Source: Phoebastria nigripes
Lineage: Eukaryota > Chordata > Aves > Procellariiformes > Diomedeidae
Reading direction: 5' to 3'
Assembly: GCA_035582835.1 (NCBI GenBank)
Contig: JAYKAV010002319.1
Location: forward strand, 682,001 to 746,000
Length of the DNA: 64,000 nucleotides
This document shows, in pieces, positions 12,701-22,560 of this stretch (its first letter is position 1; the number at the start of each line of letters is the position of its first letter). The notes below the pieces were generated by a model. That model ran no database searches, was not told the origin of the DNA, and worked only from the letters and a program-made list of their open reading frames with translations. The position numbers and the translations under genes are program-made.

Positions 12701-15700
12701 TATGCTTCAGTTGTGATGATGAGAACAGGCCAAAAAGGTTAGGTTTGGTTTTGTTCATTAATTTTTGGTCCAGATGAACCTATACAACTGTCCAGTGAGA
12801 AATGGAGATGCCACTTCTTTTTAAAAAAGCCTCTTAAAGTTTTAGGGCTCCCACTTGATCCAGATGTCTATACTGAACTTGTTGCTCAAGTGAAGAAATA
12901 AAGACTTTTGGGGGCCATACCACTGTCTGTTTACAACACAAGAGCTGCTACATGAAAAGCAAGCATACAGAGTGTCCCAGAATTCACAAAGCAAAGCAAG
13001 AATTGGTTAGTCATTGATCACTTAGAGATAAAAAACCCTTGCATAGTACAAACAATACACTTTGTATCTTCTATTCTAGCAGTACCTATAATAGGATATG
13101 TATGCGGTACCTGTCAGCTGCAGATTTAAGACAGGTATGGAAGACTTGATGGGAACAGTTAGTATGTACAGTTAAACACTGCTATAGCCCAACAACTTGG
13201 ACTGCCAAGCACCTCCTCGAGAGATTCAGGGATATCAAGATAGGGTCAGACAAAAAAAAAAAAAGTTGAGTTGGATAATGTTAGACAGAGCAGGTACAAA
13301 TTACGCATGACCGCTATAAAGATAAAAGTGACTAAAAAAGATGAGCAGGGATGAAATTTTTGAAGGTTTTATAGGAATGCAGGAACACCCCGCTCACTAA
13401 ACAGATGAGACTTCAGAGGGCACAGACCTGCTAAAACTGGAAGGAAAAGCACCCATAGAATATGTGTACTACCAGCAACATAAACAGAGATAAAAACGCA
13501 AAAAAAAAAAAGGCACACATCAACAATGGTAGTAAGACAGTTCTTAGCTTTGTAACTGATACTCTGGCTGAAAGGATCTTGGTTATCTATGAAGATCAAA
13601 ATGTCTCATCCAGTAAGAATTATCTTTGTTAAGATAAATTATCTAATCTAGGAATTTCAATTAGAGTCTGAAATATGGTCATGTTTTAGAAGCAAGTGTG
13701 TAAAGTACCTAGTGAGGCAGCAAAATCAGGCCAAAAGTCAAAGCAGAACGTTTAAAGTTACTGAAGTTATTTTTAAAGATAGCACTCTCAACAGACTTTG
13801 GGAAGATTGTTATCGGAGGTTTTCTTAAACCCATGTTTTTACATGGGGTAAGTATGTGGGTTTTTTTTTTGTTTGGGAAACAAAGGACATGAGGGAAGAA
13901 GGGCTGCTTTATTTAACTTCTTACGTGAATGGCAAAATAGGCCTTTTTTTAAAGACTTTTACTACCTAAATTAACAGGCAAAACCACATAACTTATTAAC
14001 AAAGGCCATATTTGTCTTTCTGGCACATAACAGTTTTCTCTTCCTACATTATGCAAGGTTCTTTTAATGGCCACTTCATCTCCTTTTCCTGCATTGCATA
14101 TTGTAAGTACTGCTCTCTAGTCACTTCTGCTAAGCCAGAGAAGTTCTCCCAGCCAGCAGTTACTCTGACTTACTGTATCTTCCTCCTTGGGTTGACACAG
14201 ATACCTTACTTCATCTTTAATCCCATCAGAAGTCACACCATACAGACAAGATATTTTGTTTCAGTAAAGGAAAGCTATTTCTCTCTGGCAGATGAAAGAA
14301 AGGAGGATTTTTGGGGGGCAGGAAGGGGGGAGCAGTGTATGTGTTCCCTGGCTGGCAGCCACTTTAGCTTTGCCCAATTTCTTAAACTCAACCTGTTCTT
14401 CCTGAGTTCCAGATTTGATGCCAGACTCCTATTAGTGACCAGTCTGCTTTACGCATTCTTAGATGTTGCCATACATATAAGAGAATGCCACTGACATTCA
14501 GCATCAGGTTTTTTCTCTGGTGCCCAAAGCAGTAGAGTCTGCACAGCAGCAGCAAAAATTATACAGATCATCTTAAACTTGGTCAACTGTTTGTTCTCCC
14601 TAGCAGAAGAGAAGTCTTCTGAAACATGCAGTACTTTAGTTGCCTTTAAAACTACATACAATCTAATCAGAAGTGTCATATCTTACATTTAAGAGGAAAG
14701 CTTACTGTAAACCACAAGATTAAACTGATATTACATGCAATTATTGGTCAAAACCCTTTAAGAGGCACTAAATTACATCCCACTGCAACCCCTGTTGGGA
14801 CAGGAAGTTGCTGACTTAAGTTTTGAGTGGCAGGTCCGGCAACTAAAAGCCTCTGGATCAACTCTGCTTGTACAAGAGTCTTACACAGTGCAACTCTGTT
14901 GAAGTTACTATTATTCATAGTTCATTCACATTAGAAAAGGATCAGATCTATTTTATATATCTACAGTCAGCCTGACGGACTGGGCACTTAAGCTACCGTA
15001 ACATCTGATTAAAGATAAAAAGGAATATAATATCCTTTGAATTAGAAACAAACACCTAATTTCTATCACAAAAATAAAGCATCACTATAAATACTGCATG
15101 TATTCTCCACCACCTATTATGAATTTCAGTTAAATTCTGAAATAAGTCAGTTCAAGATGTGTTTCTACTAAAAGGATGCCCTATTGCAGAAGGACTAGGA
15201 AATCCTTCCAAAAAAGTAAATAAAAAATTCCCAAGCAAAAGCTATATGTCTTCAATACCTCTCTCAAAGCCTGTATCAATCAATCAATACATTTGTTCCT
15301 ACATTCATTCAACGTTAGTCTGTGTTCTTAACTTTGCATTCAAACCAAGTCACAAAAGCAGCTCTAAGCTGCCCTCCTGTCACTCAAATAACCAGATAAA
15401 ACATAACCAAGATAGACCTCCATCTGCCAATTAGGAATAGGCATAAAACAGTAAGACATCTGCCATGCTGTTTCAGAGTAACATGCAGCAAGAAAGCTGC
15501 AAGAGCATTTTTAATAAAAGCCAAACAATTTCACTTATGTTATTGGCCTGTTGCAGAATACAGTAGGATAACACAATCTCATCAGCAGATGAAAATCAAA
15601 GTCTAAGATGTCTTTTGTTACCAGCTAGGTGTTAGTATCAAATTTAAGGTCACAAGAGACAAACTTTAATGCTTTCAACCTACGATGCCTCCAACTACAA

Positions 15701-18700
15701 CGCTTTCTGATCAGCATCAGGATAACATCTTGCTGACCACCCATCACATACCTTGAAAACTGAATCATTCTTCCAGTTTCATATTTACCTCCATAATGCT
15801 GTCTGCCCCTATTCCCATGTAAACCCTTGACCTCCTTCTCACACTGTAATGAAGAGATACCCAAGTCCCAGATCCTACAAACCTTGAACATGCACTTCCA
15901 TTCTGTAGATATGAATAAAGGTGCCACCCGAGACACTTAAAGTAGTCTCAGTCACTTCAAAGTCTTACTTACAATTCATTTATAATGACCATTAATAAAG
16001 TACTACTGACAACACCTTCCTGACTCTACCCTCCCTTCGCTCATCTATCATTGATGTGTGTTTTCTTCTACAGCTCCTACCATCTGGAGAAGCCCAAAAG
16101 AAATTGATTGAATGAGGATAGGGAATGCTGAAGCTTAATGGGAGGATGGAAAAAAAAACAACAAACCAACAACCAATCTTTTGTCTATCGTACAAGTAAC
16201 TGTGGAGAAGAAGAGTAGAAATATTCAGTGAGGCATAATTTGATTTGAGTACACTAAAACAATTTCCATTACACGTTACAGACATGGAAATTTCACTGCA
16301 AAAGGGAAGTTGATAATTTTGCTTATCAAAGGATTTTCATTAAAGTGTTCAAAGGTCAGCATACACGTGCTTGATTGCCGGAGTAGTGTCCTATTTTGCA
16401 AGATGTAGGCTAAGGAAAAGTTACTTCTGTAAACTCAACAAATTATTTCAACTCTCAGATACAGTACTATCTCGTGTGGGCAACTTCCTGCCAAACGCTG
16501 ATATAATCTTGGATTAAAAAAATAAATACGACAAATTTTGTTTCAGAGTCAGCAAGCCTTTGTGTGAAGTCAGAAATGCTATCAGCTAAAAGATATGACT
16601 TTACTCTCATAGAAACCAGTTTAAACAAAAAGTTGAAAGGAATGCAAAGAATAAACCTTACTATTTGGAATGATAAACCCAATCCAGTTTTACCAGACCA
16701 CACTACTTGAACAGCAAGTTAAGATACTTAAGAGACTGCTAAATTAATGCTTCTTATTCTTGAACACCGCACTGAAACTACTAGCAAAATGCACATGAGA
16801 TACTCCAAGGTAAGTTTTGCTTTAGGAGCTGTTGAAGTGTGAAAATGAGCAGACTCAACTGCATTTTACTTTCCATGTAGAACTGTGCAAAAGCAGAAGT
16901 TTCCACTCAGGAAGCAAACTAAACAACATAACCTTACATAACACATTCCCGTTGTAAAAAAAGTTTTATCCCATGTTAACAGTGAAAAGCTGATCCTCAC
17001 TAGGGACGACAGCAGTATTATGACTTGTCAACCCTTTTAGAAATTTTCCAAACAGAGCTACAGAGCCCTATATAAAAAATTTAAAGTTGCTGAAGGCCAA
17101 GGACCTGCCTTGCCTGAAGTTGCTGAAGGCCAATCTGTGTTTTCACAGACTGAAAACACATCACTTAGAATAACCAAAAGGATCATCTGAGAGAAAGATT
17201 GCTGGTTCACTTCTCATAACGGGTAGCAAAGTTTGCTGAAGGTATTAGTTATGCCAGGTAGTCAAGATAAAGACAGAAAGACTCTTGCGCCAAGAGTCGT
17301 CCAAAAAAGAATAAAAAAAGTCTGACAAATTATAAATATACAGGCGCTGCACTTTTATCCTACTTCTTATGCAACCATTGGCCACAGGACACCAGGCTGG
17401 AAGACCTTACTGTCTGAATCAGTACAACCATCATTATAGCATGACCAAAGTCTTGAGGAGAAAAGTCAAGGGACCATTTGCAAACCTCCAAGCAATCTAC
17501 AAGGATGTAGCCTTACAGGCATGTTTTGCATGACTGCAGATTCCCTTCTCTTTTGCTAAGTACGATACAAGTATATCATGCAAGATGACAAAGTAACTAC
17601 AATTCATTATTGACTCATTTCTATAATATGAACATTGAGGCTAAGTAAAACAAAGATTCTATAATAAAGCAGTATTTCCATATCCCCTTTCTACTTTCTT
17701 TTTTTCCTTTTGGAAACTGTTTCCATTGCTCTGGTAACTGAAGTGTTGTGGTTTAACCCCGGTTAAACTACTAAACAACAATAGGAGTGGGAAATTATAA
17801 GAAAGATATTTGGTGCTTAGACATGATGTGGGCCCATCATCATGGCAACAAAGTTTGCTTTAATTTCTGGATGTAGAATCTAAGAAAAAAAAGTTGAAAC
17901 AGTTAAAAGTTTAACCCCATGTAGTTAAGAAAAACCTCTAAATGACTCACCTCACTCACAGATAGCATTTACATACTTAAGATTAAACAATAAAATTTGA
18001 CGTCAACACATCTCAAGCATATGCCTTCTCACACTTCTACAGTTAAACCAACTCTGACCTTGTTAGCAGAGAGACAGACCAGAGGAGAGCTATGGCACCA
18101 CTAAGGGCACATAGTATCATGAGTGCTAATTAAAATCATTGTGAATTGAACACACATCGTAACAGTAAGTACCATCATATTGCAGAATCCACTTTTTGGA
18201 GAACATAAAACAGCCTGGCAGTTTATACTTCAGGAAGACTCAGTGTACTCAATTAGGAATGCTAATCTGGAGGCCTTAAAACTTCAACTGGCAGGGCAGC
18301 CTGTTTGGGAAAAGCATTGCATCCCTGCATCTCCCTCCACACCATGGTTGGCTATGCTTTATCCGTCAATGAAAAAGATCAGAAATGTTAAAAGTGGAAT
18401 GCCCCAAAGTTCATCAGATGTATTAGTTATGATTGTAAAACCGACTAGTATTGAGCAGCCAGTATGCACTCACAGAGAGAGAGGGCGTGCGAGCGCGTCC
18501 TCAAGAACAAACAGATTAGATCTACATGATTGACCTAAAAGTAATACAAGCAATACATGAGGAAGACTGAAAAAAACCCAAGTATTTTTATTTAAGCATA
18601 TGTCAGCACTTTATGAAGAGTTTCACTATTTCCTGCCTTGTCAACTTTCCTGTTTGTAGGTCCTTTGCTAAAAAATAAAAGGGACTGGAAGAAACAAATT

Positions 18701-20940
18701 ATAAGAAGGAAAATGTAACTGTGAAATCACAAATACTACCTATGGAATCAGAAGTATGCCTCAATTATTAGTAAGTTTCTTCAAGTTGAGCAGTGTTGAA
18801 AATAAGACCCCTGTGAAAGCAAATATAAAGGAAGGAAATGAGAGCAAATCCTATGTTTACTGAATAAGGTAAGAAAAAACAGCATCACATTCACAATCCT
18901 CAAGACTTCAAAGTGAATCAGTGAGAAAAAGAAATATCAAGGGGCTAAGCAGTTCAAGAAACATCAAGAAAATAGTTGGAAGAACAGATGCACCCATTTA
19001 TGTTAGCTATCTCTTTAAAAGTATAAAGAGGTATTTTACATTTAGCACAGTACCAATGTAGGCTTTTTTTAAAAACTATACACCATTTATTAATGTTTAT
19101 TAAGCCTTTTATTCTACCACAGATACAGCAAAATACCTTTTTAGGTAAAATGCTGCTCAGGCCTTGATTAGCTGGTGTTACTGATACAGCATTTTGAAAA
19201 CGGTTGCAGAGAGAAAAGGAATGTGCCACTTTAATTCTTCAGAAATATTTTTTTGAAATGCAGAAAATCTGTTCTTAAAGCATTAGAAATGCCAGCCATA
19301 CCTCATTTAGTCAATCGCATCTGCCTAAATAAAAATTTGTTTCTTCCCTGTGCACCAAGTTCAGCACAATAAAATATCTGAAGAGGATACGGCATTTGGG
19401 TAACATAAAACAAGTCACACATTATTCCACCCCATCTTTAAATCAATTTCCTTCCAATAAGGAGTCTACTCATTCTCTTTGTGTTATTTTTCAAAGCCAG
19501 CATTAGTTTTGCCCTCCTAAATACTAGCAACCCCCACTGCAGTTTACCACTTCATCCCGAAAACAGTGTACTTCATTTTATTTTAAAAGTGACCTCAACT
19601 ACGAGTAGCTAACCATAAATCTCAAGTCTTGTCAGACTGAGATTTCAATTCAGCAATATGTCAGTGAAGAACTTGAAAATTTTGCTTATGTTTAGTTCAG
19701 CCGAAAGTATTTTAAGATGGACAAATCTTACAGAAATATAAGCCACAGAAGTCTGTTTTGATATATCACATCTCATTGTCATTAAGAGAGGCTAGCTGAG
19801 CTTTAGAAAACCCTTTTCACCACCAAATTTATAACCAAACTCAACTTCTGTCAAGCAAGTTCCTCCATCTAGTCACTAAGGAGCTTCTAACTCTAGTCGA
19901 CTAAGGAGCTTGAACAGAACCACTCCAAAACTCAAAAACGTAAGCTACATGTATATGAATACACACAGCATTTAGAAGAGTTGAGACGAGAGAGTTAAAC
20001 TATCTGCTGAGAGGTTTAGTCACTGTCACTATGCAGCTTCGCAAGAGCCACAGCTAGCTTAAGGAGTCCAAGCCCTCTTCCACTTTCTGAAAATTTACAT
20101 CTAAACATGAAAGGANCAATAATGAAAGGGAAAGAAAAACTGACAGAAAGATCATCCTGTAACTCAACCTGTGCAACGTTCTGGATTTTGCGTAGGACTC
20201 GTTACTGATGCAGTCCTGTACACGCCATTGCTTAGACAGCCCTACAGAAACATCATTTCCACTACCAGCAGAAACAACAGGCAAGCGGCCCAAAGGCTGC
20301 GCCCAGCCGAGGCCGAGCCAACTGTTGCTGTCGCCGGGGCACAGGGAGGCGCGGGGGTCACTGGAGGACCACCTCGCATCCTGCGGGTCCCTGGCAGGGG
20401 CCGCGCCACCAAGCCGCCCTCCGGCCCTCCGCACCGAGGACAAATCTTTCCCCCGCGCGGCCTGCCCGCACCGGGGCCCCCGACCGGCCCCCCATCGTCT
20501 CCACTGGGACGGCGGGAGCTGCGCTCCCGAGCGCGGGCGGCTGGCCTCCCGCTCCCCCCCGCGGCGGCCGGGGCACGGCGGCGGCGGCCCGGCGATTCCT
20601 CCCGCACGGGGCCCGTAACGGCCGTGGGGCTCCCGCCCACTCCCGCGCAGCGGCCATGCACAGGCCGCCGAGCGCAGCCCCAGCCCCGGGCGGCGAGACG
20701 GGCGGCGCCCCCCCGTCCCTCCCTCCCTCCCGGCGGCTCCTCTCCCGGCGGGAGGGCCCCGGCCAGAACCCCTCTCGCTCCTGGGATGGCGGCGGCGGCC
20801 GGCCGCAGCCCCTCACCGATGGTGGAGATGAAGGTGGTGTTGAAGGCGTCCTCGCTGAAGCGGAAGAGCAGGCAGGTCTTGCCCACGCCCGAGTCCCCGA
20901 TCAGCAGCAGCTTGAACAGATAGTCGTACGTCTTCGCCAT
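652..20940 (-). CDS. RAB8B: RAB8B, small GTPase Rab8B (5' part: coding exons 1-3)
   Basis: Rab-family GTPase of exocytic and recycling membrane traffic, ciliogenesis and junction assembly (known of the family). Coding exons seen are 20940-20817, 1959-1899 and 712-652, all with GT-AG boundaries and matching phases, giving residues 1-82. The P-loop GDSGVGKT is residues 15-22, switch I lies around [13 protein letters not shown], and the Walker B/switch II WDTAGQE is residues 62-68, with Thr72 (the LRRK2 phosphosite of Rab8) in FRTITT. The paralog call is B, not A, because residues 24-25 and 34-37 read LL and FNTT, where I recall VL and FNST in RAB8A; position next to RPS27L and LACTB agrees. The start ATG has A at -3 and G at +4. 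The remaining 125 or so residues, including the hypervariable tail and prenylated C-terminus, lie left of base 1. The gene is therefore cut by the window, not broken. Confidence 0.96.
713..1898 (-). other. RAB8B intron 2
   Basis: An intron of about 1.19 kb between exons 2 and 3. The short open frames within it lack coding character. Nothing else is recognised. Confidence 0.85.
1899..1959 (-). CDS. RAB8B: RAB8B coding exon 2
   Basis: A 61-bp exon between acceptor CTGGCAG and donor GTAAGT. It encodes Gly42 (completed) through Ile61 plus two bases of Trp62, reading [19 protein letters not shown]. This is the interswitch beta-hairpin of the Rab fold (strands beta2-beta3). The phase fits exon 1 (ends +1) and exon 3 (needs +1). 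Confidence 0.95.
6331..7604 (-). mobile_element. CR1-type LINE, 5'-truncated, with decayed reverse transcriptase ORF
   Basis: Chicken-repeat-1 non-LTR retrotransposon, inserted on the minus strand (sense to RAB8B). The frame from about 7604 down to 6415 encodes the C-terminal half of ORF2. It shows the reverse transcriptase finger/palm motif [10 protein letters not shown], then [13 protein letters not shown], the catalytic FADD box in SKFADDTKL, and the CR1 tail [13 protein letters not shown] and [14 protein letters not shown]. The 3' end has the usual CR1 tail with an ATTCTATG-ATTCTA terminal motif (6331-6346) and no poly-A. The endonuclease and the N-terminal RT are missing, so it cannot move by itself. 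Damage visible: one in-frame TGA (6914-6912) and a one-base frameshift near 6475-6490 that shifts the last 20 or so codons off the ancestral stop at 6417-6415. Confidence 0.95.
7603..7626. repeat. Inverted repeat at the CR1 5' junction
   Basis: The arm TTAAATCAACT (7603-7613) and its exact reverse complement AGTTGATTTAA (7616-7626) are separated by the dinucleotide CA. It starts at the point where CR1 homology stops (last CR1 codons at about 7604). This could be a target-site palindrome or an insertion scar. Confidence 0.9.
9292..9863 (-). mobile_element. Solo LTR of an endogenous retrovirus (copy 1)
   Basis: A 572-bp solo LTR in minus orientation: it begins TGTCCTGGTTTCAG and ends GGTTAAACCACAACA, read on the minus strand. 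It is flanked by the 5-bp target duplication CTTAC (9287-9291 and 9864-9868). A TATA-like TATATAAA lies at 9612-9605. The poly-A signal position reads GTTAAA instead of ATTAAA. No gag, pol or env sequence adjoins it, so it arose by LTR-LTR recombination. A 5-bp duplication is typical of class III (ERVL-like) elements; the class is an inference. It is sense-oriented in RAB8B intron 1. One unresolved base (N) lies at 9673. Confidence 0.93.
12532..12552. repeat. Poly-G/poly-C run
   Basis: An uninterrupted run of 21 G on the plus strand within RAB8B intron 1. Such runs are prone to length error in assembly. Confidence 0.95.
17084..17133. repeat. Short tandem duplication, period 33 bp
   Basis: The 17-mer AAGTTGCTGAAGGCCAA occurs at 17084-17100 and again at 17117-17133. 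This is a local duplication inside RAB8B intron 1 with no known function. Confidence 0.9.
17744..17768. repeat. LTR-terminus-like fragment with 8-bp inverted repeat
   Basis: Bases 17744-17760 (TGTTGTGGTTTAACCCC) are identical to the first 17 bases of the LTR at 9292. The similarity then stops. The arms GTTTAACC (17751-17758) and GGTTAAAC (17761-17768) form a perfect inverted repeat around CC. It may be a remnant of the same LTR family or a terminal inverted repeat of something else. The short match limits confidence. Confidence 0.45.
20817..20940 (-). CDS. RAB8B: RAB8B coding exon 1
   Basis: This exon encodes residues 1-41 plus the first base of Gly42. It begins [20 protein letters not shown] and holds the whole P-loop and the start of switch I. 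The donor reads ATC-G|GTGAGG. It lies inside a CpG island, so long open frames on both strands here are composition artefacts. The minus-strand frame stays open through the donor into intron 1, which makes a single-exon reading look longer than the real exon. Confidence 0.96.
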
Positions 20941-20989
20941 CTTCCCTCGGCCTCGGGCTCGCCGCCGCAGCAGGAGGGGGCTACCGAGG

Positions 20990-21052
20990 GAGGGTGGGCG
21001 GGACGGAGGGAGGGAGGCAGGGAGGGAGGCAGGCAGGCAGGCAGGCGGGGAG
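20990..21052. repeat. GGGA/GGCA-type low-complexity tract upstream of RAB8B
   Basis: Consecutive GGGAGGGA, GGCAGGGA and GGCA units on the plus strand, 50-110 bp upstream of the RAB8B ATG. The RAB8B RNA strand is the C-rich complement (CCTGCC, CTCCCTCC). The tract could form a G-quadruplex on the template strand. Confidence 0.9.
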
Positions 21053-21135
21053 CGAAGCACCGCCCCGCCCGGCGCCCACTCACGCGAGGCAGCACCGCCC
21101 CGCGTCATGGCGCGCCGGAAGCGCCCCGAGCCCGA

Positions 21136-21148
21136 CGGGAGATGTAGT
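21136..21148 (-). promoter_or_regulatory. Candidate ZNF143/STAF (SBS) site
   Basis: On the minus strand this reads ACTACATCTCCCG, close to the ACTACAATTCCC core of the SBS motif frequent in CpG-island promoters. It lies about 200 bp upstream of the RAB8B ATG, a usual distance. The match is by eye; binding is inferred. Confidence 0.4.
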
Positions 21149-22334
21149 CTGCGGGCGATGGCGCCAGGGGGCCCATGGGGCCGTGCAGTAGTTCCGCCCC
21201 TGCCGCCGGCTGGAGCCGCCGCGGGGAGCGGCATAGGGGCGGAGCGCAGCGCGCTGCTACCCCCCCGCACGGCCACGGTCTCTGAGTATCTTCCAGTTGG
21301 GAGCCTTTAACGCGAAGGCTCAGGCAGGCGCTGCCGGTGCGGCCATCGTGCGCGGAAGGCGCGTGCTGTGCAGCAGCCGCCTTTCTGGCGTCGCCGGCCC
21401 GCACGGGCGAGAGCGGCCAACCCCGCGTCCGCCTTCCCCTTCCCTGCGGTGCCGGCGGACCCTGCAGGCGACGCGTGGCCCCACCGAGGGAAGCACTCCG
21501 CCAGACACTTGTCTGTGTATTTCCATGTGAACATAGATGTAATCTTTGAGGTTGAGTTTTAAAAACCTACACATGCTGACGCTAAGTAAGTTAATGCCTA
21601 AACCGTGAGGTCTGAGACCTTGCATTCTTGGTGCTCAAATGGCAGTAGATGCATGAGTTTTCTACATACAAACACATCCTGAATTTAATGACACTTGGAG
21701 AATTGCTATCACTGAGCAAGCAGATGGCCTCGTTCTACAAGGGACTGGGCTAGATTCTCTTTGGAAGCCAGCTTGATTTGTAAATAGAGTCATGGATTTA
21801 TCTGCTCAAGTGACACAACAAATAATGGCATAACACTGCACATCACCAATAAGCACAGGTGAAATGTGAGTGCATATGTGGCCTCAAATGCTTACGCGTT
21901 GCTTTGGGAGTGTCAAGGAAGAAACCTGTTCACACAACAGAAAAATTATTTTCATACAGTCTCAAGTAGCACTAAAAATGTGGGTATTCTAGAACAACAT
22001 GTGGCTATTCCAGAGCACTTCAGTAAACACTTTTCCCCATCTTTTTCCACTGATAATTACCTCTTTGTGTGAGGCAGCCTCATTATGTATTCATTATGCT
22101 GTGTTCCTCACAGGATGTCACAAGGCACTATAAAAATAAAGAGCATTACTGAAACACTTTAAAATGACAGCAAAAAGCTATTGCTTTAATTTAATTTAAA
22201 AATTGTAGCCTTTAGACAAGCTATAAACAGAAATCTCTAACACTATAAGTCACTACAACAGTTCTCACTTCCCTCTTGGGAAAACAGAGGAAAAAGAGCC
22301 ATTTTCCCCAAATCATTCATTAAGCGATTGTCAT

Positions 22335-22560
22335 CCTGCAGGGCCTGAGCCACCAGCCTCCTTTTCAGCTCCCTCCAGGCTTCCCCTCACCTCCGTGCAG
22401 GAATGGCCCTTTGGCACCCTCTGACCATGGCANCACTCCTGCTAGTCACCCAGCGGGGCATCGTGCTCAACAGCTGCCTGGAGTAAGGCAGGAGTGAGGT
22501 GCAGCATTAGGAGGCCCTGAGGGCCCCTGTGATTTCTCCTTAGCTGCAAAGTGTTTCAAG
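22335..22560. other. Unclassified GC-rich patch
   Basis: The patch contains CTCCCTCCAGGCTTCCCC-like and GAGGCCCTGAGGGCCCC-like stretches, with composition unlike the neighbouring AT-rich sequence and few CpGs. No long open frame or recognised repeat family is seen. It could be an old repeat fragment or a regulatory element. It contains an N at 22433. Confidence 0.35.

Larger units (their letters stand above)
1960..20816 (-). other. RAB8B intron 1
   Basis: An 18.9-kb AT-rich intron. It contains a truncated CR1 LINE (about 6331-7604) and a solo LTR (9292-9863), both on the same strand as the gene. It also holds a fragment resembling an LTR terminus (17744-17768), a 17-bp direct duplication (17084/17117), a poly-A run (12213-12233) and a 21-G run (12532-12552). 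The longest open frame outside these elements (14012-14494, plus) begins with TTG and has no recognisable domain. I see no internal gene. Confidence 0.85.
20280..21500. promoter_or_regulatory. CpG-island promoter of RAB8B
   Basis: A sharply GC- and CpG-rich block, in contrast to the AT-rich flanks, covering coding exon 1, the start of intron 1 and the 5' flank (above 20940). It is TATA-less, with GC-box (CCGCCCC/GGGGCGG) motifs around 21193-21246. A SBS/ZNF143-like motif is at 21136-21148 and a (GGGA/GGCA)n tract at about 20990-21050. The exact transcription start cannot be placed from sequence alone. Confidence 0.85.

Noticed and set aside
14012..14494. 160-codon plus-strand open frame in RAB8B intron 1
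   Set aside because: It starts with TTG, has no recognisable domain, and no splice-compatible partner exons; most likely chance.
20171..21276. Several long open frames on both strands (up to 344 codons) around RAB8B exon 1
   Set aside because: They are products of high GC with few stop codons in a CpG island. The only real coding segment is RAB8B exon 1 (20940-20817), which ends at a good donor.
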